From: Sphagnum magellanicum
Taxonomy: Eukaryota; Streptophyta; Sphagnopsida; Sphagnales; Sphagnaceae
DNA length: 64,000 nt
Assembly (NCBI GenBank): GCA_021904315.1
Contig: CM038919.1
Span: forward strand, 10,726,001-10,790,000
Direction of reading: 5' to 3'
Shown: in pieces, positions 25,377-45,590 of the stretch
How the letters are laid out: each line of letters starts with the position of its first letter
How positions within the stretch are numbered: the first letter of the stretch is position 1
Program-made: the position numbers and the translations under genes
Notes under the pieces: generated by a model
What the model saw: only the letters and a program-made list of their open reading frames with translations
Database searches by the model: none
What the model was told of the DNA's origin: nothing

Positions 25377-25766
25377 CGCCTATCTCTCTGTTCTCTCTCT
25401 CTGGTATTCTCCTTCCTCTTCCCCCAAATGAATGAATGCCCGCCCTTCCTTCCCTAGTGTTCTCTCTTCTCTGCCTCTCTCCCCCCGTCTTCTTCTTCGA
25501 ACGTCCGCTGTCAGTAGTTTGTCGCTGTCCCTTTGTTCTTGCAAGAATGGTAGATGATCAGGGAAGCAGGAGCATGAGAGAGAGAGAGAGGCGCGCGCGC
25601 GCACACGCACACACACAACGGCAAATGCGCAGGGGAGAAACAACCGCCGGAGCATGAGAAGAGAATTAGGGTTTGGGAGGACACGGAGAAGGATCCGTAG
25701 AAAGGGACGAAGAAGCGTGGGAGAGAACAGGAACATCATCAAGAGCAAGTCGTCTTTGTTGTTGCG
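25377..25766. promoter_or_regulatory. Compact divergent promoter between SFT2 and VMA21-like genes
   Basis: Only 390 bases separate the two start codons, so both promoters and both leaders must fit here. A compound GA/GC/CA dinucleotide tract lies at 25576-25617, and CT-rich tracts flank it. No TATA box is obvious. Shared regulation of the two endomembrane genes is possible but not shown. Confidence 0.6.
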
Positions 25767-26117
25767 ATGGGAGTCAAGCAGGTAGTGGCACTGTTCGTGT
25801 GCACATCGCTTCTCATGTGGGCGTTACCGCTGTGGCTGCTATACGCCTTCAACAACAAACTTGTACCGGGAAGCCAGGAGCTCTCCTCCAGCTCCTTGAC
25901 TCTCTGGAGCGGATTGCTGGCCGTTCTGTCTGTGAACCTCGTCATCGTAGGGTACATCCTTCTCGCACTCAGAGAGAAACCTAGCGTTTATTCCCCTGAT
26001 CCTGCTTTCCTCTCCAGAGCCAAGGCTAGCATCAGCGACAACAAGCAAGACACATCGAGAGGAGCTTCTTCTTCTCCACAAACATCAGAAAGCAGCAGTG
26101 GCAAAAAATCTGACTAG
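25767..26117 (+). CDS. VMA21-like V-ATPase assembly protein
   Basis: This is an intronless 116-residue protein. VMA21 is an ER membrane chaperone that helps assemble the proton-channel sector of the vacuolar H+-ATPase. Two hydrophobic segments fit the family: residues about 5-27 (VVALFVCTSLLMWALPLWLL) and about 45-67 (LTLWSGLLAVLSVNLVIVGY), with the typical P in the first and the conserved SGLLAVLSVN in the second. The loop between them carries FNNKLVPG, close to plant relatives. The Ser-rich C-terminal tail is cytosolic and ends KKSD. That ending resembles a dilysine/KKXX-type ER retrieval signal, though its spacing is not tested. The ATG at 25767 is the first in frame. Confidence 0.88.
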   Translation: MGVKQVVALFVCTSLLMWALPLWLLYAFNNKLVPGSQELSSSSLTLWSGLLAVLSVNLVIVGYILLALREKPSVYSPDPAFLSRAKASISDNKQDTSRGASSSPQTSESSSGKKSD

Positions 26118-28343
26118 GTGATTAATGCTCAAAGCTATGGCTTCTGAATTGCATGTGAAATGTGTCTTGATGCTTTTGGTGCATGGTTGACTGCTGTTGT
26201 TTCTCTCTGCGTCTTTCTCTCAGAGAGAAAGATTTGCAATCCCTCGGTGATGCTGCAAACCATAAAACCATGATATGTTGTTATGCTTTGATAGAGGAGA
26301 AGAAGAAGAAGAAGAAGGCAAGCACCAGGAGAGCGATCATTCATTAGGTAGTCTTTGTCTTCCTGTCTCTGATACCACACTAGACTCTAAGAGAGAGGAA
26401 GGAAGGGAGCTAAGAGGATGAGAGTGAGCAATTAGGGCTGAGATCCACAAATGGGTAACTGGGAAATTCTATAGGTTTACAGGAACTGTCCCCCCCCACC
26501 CCGAGGGGGGCTTAAAACTCCAGCTTTCTGAAGGTGTCTCTCAGCTTGCGCAGCTTCGCAAAGCATGCAACTGGAGCTGATCAACAAGAAGAAGAGGCTT
26601 TCTGATGTAATTCTCCAAAGTCAGTCTCTGTCATCTATCACAAATGAATGGATAGCTGCACAACATATCATGGAAGCTGCAACATATTGGGAGATGATAT
26701 GGCTTGGATCAAACAACTGTGCAGGTTGTCTGCTGGGTGAGCTCCACATTATGCAGTGGGGAAACTGTGAGGTTTCTATCAGTGTAAGGAAGGGGGTTTG
26801 CTAACTTCAAATCCTGCCTGATAATTTACATGGGTGTTTATGTATGTTATTCATGTGTATCCACATAGTTTGGCTTGCAACATCTTTGTGATGTGCTTGA
26901 TCTGTTTCGGTGCCACAGCTTGTGTTTGGCACCCACACCTTCATTCAACAAATGTGCTTAGAAACCAGGGTTACTTTCGAACTGTTGCATTTTCACTGAA
27001 ATTTTAGGCATGCTCAGAAAACCACCTCCTGTCCTTTTCTCAACTGCAACAACATTACAAAGACTGGCTTTCAGCAGTGAGGTCCAGCTAGTTTGTTTTC
27101 CTTGTGATAAAGCATCAATACTGACAGGCTTACTTGTACTTACTGACCAACTTTGTCTGTATTGTATTCATAAATTTCCAGGCCATACTTGATCGCTCCA
27201 GAAAGTTTGCCAAATGAATTTTGTACACTGGGAGTGAGCTGTGATGCACTTGCTTGCTATTTCTCATTCAATTATGCCTTGCACAGTGAATCGCTCTTTT
27301 CTTTCTCTGTGTTGCAATTTCATCAATATTGTGTCAGGCTCTGCTATCCCTGGTTTGATATGCCTTGCAGAGTGAAGCACTCTTGTCATTGTGTCTCTGT
27401 CAGTTCTGTAAACACTGCAAAACCAAGCTGCAATGCCTCTCAACTGTAGCAAGTCTTTAAGAGTAGTAGAAACCAGTGATAACAGTGCATTGTTGACTAA
27501 TGGTGAACCTGCCAGAGCACACATACATGTCCAGAGATGGTGATCACCACTGCTACCTGCAAGAGCACATTGTGCCAGTGAGTTCATATTTATATCAAGA
27601 TCAATTGTATGGAGCTGGAATGCGGCTGCTGGTCATGAAGCCACAACCTCTTCTTGTAAATGATTTGCTAGGTCTGGTAAAACCCTTCTCCAGGTGCTTT
27701 ATTCACCATTGCAAACAAAGCACAAAACCCTCTCCTCTCTGGGGACTTCAACAGCATGAGCATCATGGTATGAATCAGAGGCTGCAATCATCACAGCCAA
27801 TTGTGACATACATCTCTTGACTAAAAAATAAAGCTCTTCTTACACATGCACTCAGGCTGCTTGGATTCATCTCACACAAACTGATGCTGTGCACTGGATG
27901 CAAACTGGAAGAAAAGCACAATATATTCTGTAAGAGATTGTGCTTGAGCATTCTTCTCCCTACAGAAAGAGAGGTGGCATCCCTATCCTCACCTTCCACA
28001 CCATGGAGATATCCGATTTGTCTCCTACTCAAAGGGTAGAAGAAGTTGACAGAGAAATGCACCTCAAAGCAAGGGCTTTTTTCCTGAACTGAGCAGCATC
28101 TCTTCCCGATTCTCTGATATGCACATCTCCGAGCGATGGAGCATCTCCTCCTTTCTGATGGAGCAAGCAGGGATGTCCAGCAGGGTTGCGATGGCTCGGC
28201 AATAGCAGCAACAGGCTGAAAGCGGCGAAGAAACATCATCCTCTTCCTGTTCAAAACCAATAGAAAAGAGAAACTGCAGAGATAAGGAGCTTCTTCTGTC
28301 TCCTTCGGAGCAAGGGTTTGTGTTTGCAATCACAGACAGCGAT
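26118..28343. other. Intergenic region, no supported gene
   Basis: Short overlapping open frames are present on both strands, none with recognisable similarity. A (GAA)n tract lies at about 26295-26318 and a C-run/G-run pair at 26490-26510. The plus-strand frame at 26565-26804 is preceded by a purine-rich leader but has no recognisable product. The first part probably holds the VMA21-like 3' UTR. Confidence 0.4.
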
Positions 28344-28469
28344 CTACTCTTCGACAGTTTGTATAGTTCCAACTGCATCTGAAAAACGTTTCCAGAATCC
28401 GTCAACTTCTGTGAGGAACAGACAAAGTTCCTGTTGCATGTCCTGCGCTAGAGCGGTCCAAGCGCCCAT
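28344..28469 (-). CDS. Unidentified first exon, minus strand
   Basis: From ATG 28469 the minus strand reads MGAWTALAQDMQQELCLFLT and continues EVDGFWKRFSDAVG, a well-formed amphipathic helical segment of 41 residues that looks like the N-terminus of a real protein. The frame stops at 28344. A donor after 28354 (ACT|GTCGAA) would leave phase 0. A following exon may start at about 28246 after TTTTGAACAG, where all three frames remain open for 60 residues or more, so I could not choose one. I do not recognise the family. The plant-like leader upstream, rich in GAA and GA, supports a start here. Confidence 0.3.
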   Translation of the reverse strand: MGAWTALAQDMQQELCLFLTEVDGFWKRFSDAVGTIQTVEE

Positions 28470-28849
28470 ATGGCATGTATGTGGCGATGCCGGACACAGA
28501 AGAAGAAGAAGTGGAGGAGGAGAAAGTCGTCGCGGGACGTCTCGTTTTACGAATGCGAGACTCGGATCTTTCTCCTCCTTCATCTCGCAGGATTCTCGAA
28601 TAGGGGGAGCAATCGCAAGGCGGCCTCGCAGAGAGAGAGAGAGAGAGTTTCATCAGCAGCTGCTGCAGAAGCAGCAGCAAGCTTTGATGGTGGCATATTT
28701 CTTTGTCTTGAGTAGAGAGATGGAATGGAAGGTGTTCTGGTTTAGATCTTCATGTAACGGCTGCTGCCAAAAGACTGGCAAGAAACTGAAATAGGAAGGG
28801 GAGATTGTGCACGAGAAGAGAAGAGAAAGAGTCTTGGCATGCCTGAGAG
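28470..28849. promoter_or_regulatory. Possible second divergent promoter
   Basis: This interval lies between a probable minus-strand start (28469) and the plus-strand start of the START-like gene (28850). It contains a (GA)9 tract at 28630-28647 and GAAGAA tracts at 28499-28530, much like the SFT2/VMA21-like interval. If the minus-strand gene is real, this is a 380-base bidirectional promoter. Confidence 0.35.
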
Positions 28850-30332
28850 ATGGTGAGGAAACTATCCGTGCAAGGCAACATCGAATCTGTGGAGCCAGAG
28901 GTATGTACTTGCTACTACAACATGTGTCTTCTGTGGAATCATCATGTTGCAAATGTCGAAGAGGGGATTTAGTACAGGAATGTGAGATCAGTTCCTAAGA
29001 GAAGTTCTTCTTCCCCCTGATTGTTGCATCTTTGTTTTCTCTCTTTTTGCTTGTTTTCTGTGTGATGTTTTGACTGGTTTCATGCCTTTTTCCAGGCAGT
29101 CTTTTCTTCTTTGTTTGGTGATGATCAGTTCATGCGGTGCTACCATAAGGTGGTGAATGAAGATCCGGATGCAGCAATCTCTAGCTGGACTGCTGATGGG
29201 AAGAGGACAGTTTGCTTCAGAGCCCCTTTGAATGCACCAGGTCTGGTGAGGAGGTTCATTGGTAAGCAAGCTCTGATTTTTCTTTTATAATTTTTTTCAC
29301 AAGAATGTCTATCTCTAGGGTTTCCTGATTCAAGAGATATAGCGGTGCAGAATGTGGGAGCTTCTTCAACAAAAAGGGATTTTTTTAAGGGTTAAACTTA
29401 TCGACATTCTTCTCACAGGTACTGATGTTCTGAGGGTATCAGAGATTCAACAATATGAGAGACATGGAAATTGTTTCACAATCACATCAGAACCCGTTGT
29501 GGAGGGAGCTGCAGGGGAGTTATTCAGCACAAATGGGAACATTGTGCTTGAACCCTCCAAGCCTGGAACCGGATGTTTAGTCACAATGAATATCATTCTG
29601 CACTGCAAAACCACTGTCTGGGGTATTCAAGGTATTATTTCTTCTCTACAAAATGCTTGCCCTATCTACTACATTTGATTACTTGTCTCAGCTATGTCAT
29701 GTCAACAATCATTGTGTGTGCAGCTGGACTCCTAGTTGTTTGGACCGGAGTTGGTTGTAATTATTATGCTGGTGCCCATGTGATTAGGTATGGTTGAAGC
29801 TTTCATGGAAATGAAAGCAATCAAATCATTTGATCAATGGATGGAAGTTGCAAGCCATTTTTGCAGAGAACAGCCAGCACTGGCAGGCACATCTCTGATG
29901 CCTAGCAGAATGGTCGAGGAGGCATTTAGCTCCGATGACAGTTTTTATGACCTGGAAGAAGCTGCAGAAGTCGATAGCAACAGTACATCTATTATTGAGA
30001 CTGAGATTGCTGGCCCTGTAGAATTAGTGGAGGTGCTTGAAATGGGAGTCACAGGCAGAGCTGATTGTGACACCTGGCTCCCTCAAGCTGTAGTGCAACA
30101 TCTAAGTGACCTTAGGAGTTCAAATGAAGCATCAAGAGCACACATGGAGAGATTAGATGCAGACCTGCAGAAGTTGCAGACAAACTTTGGGATTCTGAGT
30201 TCTCAACTGCAGGAGGTGCAACTGCAGCAACAGTACCTGCAGCAGCAAGCTGTGTGGGGTCTTGTGGGCCTGGCTGTGACTACTGCCCTCCTTTTTGGAA
30301 TTGGACATGCTTACATGAGATCACAAAGGTGA
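28850..30332 (+). CDS. START-like (SRPBCC fold) tail-anchored protein
   Basis: Four exons: 28850-28900, 29096-29261, 29419-29631 and 29788-30332. Phases close (0, 1, 1) and give 324 residues. Residues about 18-185 look like a START-like lipid-binding module: a short N-terminal helix, strands around WTADGKRTVCFRAPL and VSEIQQYE, the pattern GNIVLEPSKPGTGCLVTMNI, and a long final helix beginning GMVEAFMEMKAIKSFDQWME. An acidic linker follows (SSDDSFYDLEEAAEVD), then a heptad-like coiled coil at about 259-297 (MERLDADLQKLQTNF), and one C-terminal membrane segment at about 299-317 (GLVGLAVTTALLFGIGHAY) ending RSQR. The order suggests a tail-anchored protein that carries or senses lipid at a membrane contact. 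The ligand and compartment are unknown. I do not recognise a named family, and VASt and PRELI are alternatives for the lipid module. Confidence 0.75.
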
Positions 30333-33300
30333 AGTACTAACCATATCCATTGAGACATGCAGACTGTTAATAGATACTATTTGCTGACTTACTTAAATAG
30401 ACTTAGAAAGTCATAGCATGCTGAGATCACTTCCCACCAATGTGCAGATCATCACACTCCAGAATCACAGAAACATCTAAATGTCCAACTCCTTCACCAC
30501 TATGTGTCATGGACATGATCTAGACACTTGGTAATCATGCAGTGGGGATTGATCCAGTAGCCAGCCATTCAGATGTCCGAGGTCCAGTTTTCTCCCATTC
30601 CATCAGGGAATCCATTTTCTATCTCTCACTTATACAGTGCTGTAGATGACCTTGGCATGTTCATTGAATCTGGATCTTTGGACATGCACTGCAGTGCCCC
30701 AATCTGGGCTCTCTGCTAAAATTTTGCCTGAAATATGTATGACATGCTAAACTCTCAATGCTGCAGATTGTGCGGAGAGTGAATAAAGCGGTTGTCCAGA
30801 GATAGTCCGTGGTCATTTTTGCCTTTTTTTAGTTTGTGATCTCCAGTGTGTTCTCAAACCATCAATAACTGCTGGGCTAGATATATCCATCCTCAGGTTG
30901 TAATGGGCTATAGCCAGACAATGGCTGCCTCATCAATGTATTCTGACTTTGCTGAGCTTGATATCCTCAAGGTTGGTAATTGGTGATAGCCAGACACCAA
31001 TTTCTTCATCAATGTGTTCTGATTTGAAGGCTGCAAACATCCACAGAGGATCAGAGATGCTACAAGTCACAGGGACGAACAGACAACTGTCATCAGATGC
31101 AGGTATTTTGAGTTTGCTTTCTGATGCTAAAGTGCTCGCATTTATTTCTGCACTTTGTCAAAAATCTTGTATGGAGGTGGGATTGATCTGCTCTCTCTTG
31201 CTTCTGCACTTGTAGAAAATCTTGTATGGATATTGGGTGGGATTGATTTGCACATTTGTTGCTGTTTCAGCAGCCTCTGAAGAGCTTGGTAAGAAATTTC
31301 AAATGGATTCAACTCATTCCATAATATATTAGAATTTCTGCCATCCTCTCTTTGGCTTAACATAGGAGAAGAGAAGGACCCTTCCATGACATGAAGCATC
31401 CTTATGATGGGATAGTGCTTAAAACATCACTGCCCACACGCTGAAAAATGTTTTGAATGGGGATCATTCACATTCAAAAGATAAACCTAATATCCTCATC
31501 CTCCCCACCCATGAAAAAGAAAAAATTAATCATTGTAAAATGTGAGAGGTAAATGTCATCATTTGAGCCAATCGTTATAATTAGCCCATCAAACAACAAT
31601 AAATATTCCTTTATTGCTGTCATGTGAGGAAATTGTGGACTCAAAGATAACATTTTCTTGTAGACATGGTTTTTCAACCCCATCTTGTCTCAGTTACCCC
31701 AACATTAAAACCAATGTTTGATGGATATTAGGTTTGAACCCTGGTATACAGATTGGTATTGCTCATAGTATCAAAGAACAAACCTGCCTTGTAAAGACAT
31801 GAGATAATACTAGCCTGGTATCATTACTTGTATTTTAGCGGAAATGTCAATCTCATACCTAAGCTAATATCAATTTGAGTTTTGTGTACTTGTGCACTAT
31901 ATTAGGAGTTCAATATTTGTTACATGTTTACATCTTAGTTACTATAGATAAATTGAGTTAAGTTAGTTTGAAACCAGTTTCAGTGTGAGCACTTACATTA
32001 GACATAAACCCAAGTTATGTGATTATCTTAAAATAACACAAATTATATCACAAAAGTGATTCATTGTTGTCCTTAGGGTTTATGTGAGCTTGCCTAAAAC
32101 CTGGGTAAGCTCTAAAGGGGACATGTGCAAGATTAGTAAGAGCTTTTCAAGATAGTTGGGGACCAAGGGTCTAATTTGGAATTCCCTTTATCTTTCTTTT
32201 TTTTCTTTTTTTTTCAGTCCACTAGCAAGTTTGGCACCAATCTGAACTTGTCATGTGTCTTTATATATTTTTTTTTGGAATTTCGAGTTTTTTTAAAGGA
32301 AAATTTTCAACTTTTCATCCATAGTCTCCATTTAGTTTTTTTTTTTGGTCATCTCACTTTTTTCATTCATTTTTATAATTGAACAGGGGTTAATGGGCAT
32401 ATGGGTAGGTTATTTATTTAGAGGACGCCCCACTTATGATTGGAAATTGACATTTTGATCTCTAAGATCAAATGAATTTTGAACAGCGAACACCCAGTGA
32501 CCAAAGAGTATAAAAAAAAAATCAAATCTTATTTTGAAACAAATTTAAGGTTTTTTCAAAGATTCTTATTTTTCACATACAAAGTTCGATTAAGACATGG
32601 TTTGTGCTAGTGAATTTTTTCAGATTTTTCATATTCAAAAATAAATTCATCTCCAAGTTTGGTCATCACACCACCACACAACTATTATAAGACATAAAAA
32701 ACATTTATGAAATCACCAAGAGATTCGTGAATATTTTAAAATAGTTAACACCATGGAACTATATGATATTTTACCCATGAGTTTAAAACCATGGAGCTAG
32801 ATGATTTTACCTATGAGTTTAACACCATTAAACTATATGATTTTACCTATGAGTTTAACAATTAATATGATAGGCTAGGGTTTGATTCTAGATTCATGCA
32901 ACTTTGAGAATTTTAATTTTTGTAAACTTCAACAAAATAAAAAGATTTTAAAAATTATGCCAAAGTTGCCCATGTAGTGCAATAATCTATCTAGATAGAA
33001 GGTAGTTTGTTTGTGACATTGAGATTTCACATATCATGGTGGGGATGCGCCCAGTTGGTTTCATAATGTTTCAACCTATGGTGGAGAAGTTATTGAATAT
33101 TGAACAATTGTTTTGACTGAAAATTCATTTAAATCAAAACCAAAGGCCATCAGCAATGAGCATTTATGGAAGGTGATTTATATACAGGGTTTTTCTCTTT
33201 AAGAAGGTCTAGGAGAGATTGAATTTGAAGTAATTTATGTGAATGGAAATTCAATTAAATTACAAAAAATTAGTTTAGGAAGCTAAAAACAAACTTACAA

Positions 33301-33658
33301 TTCACACTTGAGCCAAACCTTTTGAGCGATTTAAAATTTTGATTTATTTTTGTTTTTTGCCATATCCAAAGGAATATTTCATGATATCCACAAATCAACC
33401 TTTTTTCTTTTCTTCCTTTTGGGTTGCGCTTTAAGGTCTGCTTCTTCTTCTTACCACTGCATGCGCGCCGCGCGCTTTCCCTGCGATCTCTCTCTTCTCA
33501 TCTCTCCTCGGAGTTTAGCTGTTCTGTTTCTCGTCTGTTTTGGGGTTTTTTGTGGTCTGAATCTTTCTCCTTGTGTTGTATTGTGTTGTGTTGTATTTTT
33601 TTGTGGGGGTGGGGGGGGTGGGTTTGGGTTTAAGTTTCTTTCTTCTATTCTTTCCAGG
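30333..33658. other. Intergenic spacer with local tandem duplications
   Basis: No supported gene. Degenerate direct repeats lie at 30889-31025, 31146-31250 and 32747-32860. From about 31.4 kb the DNA is AT-rich. The final 300 bases hold the alanyl-tRNA synthetase promoter and leader, including a pyrimidine-rich tract and G-runs near 33600-33625. Confidence 0.5.
32747..32860. repeat. Three tandem copies of a ~37-bp unit
   Basis: Three consecutive copies share the pattern ACCATGGAACTATATGATTT then TACCTATGAGTTTAACA, with point differences and one 4-base insertion. They are non-coding as far as I can see. Confidence 0.8.
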
Positions 33659-42579
<8,921 letters not shown>

Positions 42580-45500
42580 CAATGTTCAAACAACCTTAGG
42601 TTCAAACATTGTGAAGGATGAACCCATCCAACATACGCCTGGATGTGATTGTCTAACCGTAGCTTGTGTGTTCAAATTTGTCCACTGGTTACACTCATTT
42701 CTTCTCTCCCCTTATTAATAGCCCTTTTGATTTCTTGCAAGGTATGTGCCTCATTAATTCCAGCTAGTAGGGCTGGTGATGTAAGGAGAACCCTGAAATG
42801 GTGTCAGGGTCATTTCTGCTTGAATATCACCAAACACTTCACATTAATTCGAAATAGATAAGGATTTTACTTATCAAGATTGACCAGTTACTTTGCAATG
42901 AATTGATACCAGATTGCTTTTCAATTTAAGTCTGCACATACATTTACAGTTTCCATGAGCTCAAATTGCAGGAAATGCATATGATGATTTTTTTTGATGG
43001 GTCTTTCTGGGACAATGTCTAGTATTTTCATTCCAAGAATGGGTTGTGATGTTTATCAACTAGGCCTTTGATTCATTAGACTTGACAGATCAGAATACTG
43101 ACCTGTGGAAACCTTTGATTATGAGCTATTGCTTTATTTCAAGGTGGAATTAGCATTGGTTTTCTAATATCTACCCAGGATTTGTGAGGTATCAAGTTTG
43201 CAGAAATTGGGTGAGCAGTTGACAAGGTTCTTTGACATAGTTTGAATTCAAAAAATTGCTTAGTTGAAATGGCTCAAGTACTAAACCTAATGTCATGAGA
43301 TTTACAGAGTATCTATACACCAATGAGGGCAGATGGTAGATATGAACAAAATTATTTAAAACCCTAAACCCCATTAAAAGAAATCCCTGTAGAATTTCCA
43401 ATGTCACACCTTCGACAACTCAACCATATTTCATACAATACATTCAAATTCAAATCTAGAACTAATCATCAAAAAAAAATTAGTCATCATGAATGAAAAC
43501 TAATTTCAATAAGAAAAAATAGGTGAAGGTGAAGGTAGAATGGAGGAGTGCCACATATGAAGAAATAAAAGGGTCGACCTAGAACTAAAAGTGAAACCCA
43601 ATGAAGGACAATGTTAATTGATGTCAAGTCTATGACAACACAACTCTCATTCAAAGGTAGTAAAACACCTTGTTTCACAGCAGTAATAATATGTTGTAGT
43701 TAAGAAAATTACCCTAGTGCCTTGCCACTTCAACACATGTTTGTTGAATAATTAATTAATTTTGATTCAACAAATGATATATTCCCAAATATTGCATCAG
43801 ATTCTTTATTTTCCTTCAGAAAAATCTTTCTGCAACAAAATATTTTCTGAATTTTCAACATTTTTGGAAATAGTATAATTAGTGTCAAACTGACCCATGT
43901 ACTATGATAAACGAGCAACTAGCCAATTGAAGCTTCAATCAGTTATTATCTATTGCCAAATTATACTTCCCTATCATCTCCCTAAAACATTGGTAGCTAC
44001 ATAGCTATGACTGGTTGTTGGATGCTTCCTAGCTTTCTTGCGATCTACTAACACTTTGTTGCCATTTGGATTTCACTTGACCTACCAACCCCTAATTCCA
44101 AACCATCACTAATATTATGATTTGCGAACCCAACCTGAGTACTATTAACCGGCATTTAATGGAGTTAGGCTTATCAAAGTTGCAGTCAAAGTTGTCCAAA
44201 TTGTTGGTGAGCATCACAACTTTGCGCATGACCACCAACATGATTACAAATGAATGTAATTAAAAAATGGGCGCCAAGTTAAAGGAACATTGGGGATATG
44301 TTTGCAAACTGTTGCAACAACATTAAGGGATTATAAAGATTGGGATGTGATTGCAAATTTGGAGAACAATACTACTCAAATGGTTTGGAATCTAGGAACA
44401 TGAGGGCCAAAAAGGGACAAAATTTTGGCCCCATGCTAATATAGGCACTCAAATCCAACAAGCCACTAGTAATTTCTCCTATTCATTTTTATCAAATCAA
44501 AAGCACATTTGGTTGATTACTAAAGCAAGTAGAGGATGAAATCATTCAATGCAAGTACAAATATCAAATATTGACCTCTTTAATATTGTTCACTACTTGT
44601 TTGAAGATAGAATGACAATGCTAAGCCCAAGAATAGATACTCTGGGTGTTATGGGTTATAAATATAAAGGTGTTGTGTTATGGAAATCACATCTTGGCAT
44701 ATCCTTGGTCTCAAGTCTAGAATGTCAATGCACAAGACTCACAATCAACTTAGTTGGCATGCACCTGGATTGGGATATATTTGCTTGATCATGGAAAAAA
44801 TCCAGAATGAATTACATCAATCTTTTTAGATTTGAGTTGTTGTGCACCAATTTTCCAACAATGGTATGTCAAAAAAGACATGAGTGTTGGTAGGATGAAA
44901 TGTTCAAAATTTTGCAATGTGTACATTATGAAATATATCCCCAACAACATTTATTTTCTTTATCCAACCCCACAAAACATCCACCAGATCTGAGCAATTT
45001 GTTTTCATTTCCTATATTTGGGCAGAAGTTTGTCCACTTCTCTTTACTTGCATGTGAAACTTTTGTTCATACATTACAAATACATATGTGCCATTACCTA
45101 ATGTGAAATTGCCATTTTAATGTAATATATTGTGACAATAATCACATATTGTAAATTGTAATGGATGAAACCACAATTATACCTCAGATGTGTCATGAGC
45201 TGTAGCTTTTTGTGTGAGAAAAAGCACATTCTCTTGTAATGATAGGTGTAGCAGACTGGTGGACTCATTTGAACCCACCCTACAGAGGCATCTTCTGCTT
45301 TTAACAAGGTGCCTTATGCACATAGGGCACCCCCATGCGGAGGCACCTTACATGGGTACCAAGGTCCCTTACTTCTTGCAAAACATGTGGGACCAAAACA
45401 AAAATACAACAGACACAATTTTACTTCTTACCGCATGTTCAAGGTCCCAATGAAGCTCTGCAAAACGTAAGCCACATTTTGAATACAGCAGAAATAGAAA

Positions 45501-45590
45501 AGAACAATTTTACAACCTGCAGGGTAAAACTACAAGTGATTTTTTATCTAATCAAGAGGGAGATATAGTGTAATACTGCACATATTGAGC
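42580..45590. other. AT-rich intergenic spacer
   Basis: This lies between the convergent 3' ends of the alanyl-tRNA synthetase and IRX10-like genes. Open frames are short and have no recognisable products. A GC-richer island at 45290-45370 contains repeated GGCACC/GGTGCC words but no clear structure. Confidence 0.5.

Noticed and set aside
27775..28329. A long minus-strand frame (about 184 codons)
   Set aside because: The frame lacks domain character and is only one of three open frames in the same stretch. I kept only the better-supported first exon at 28469 as a weak call.
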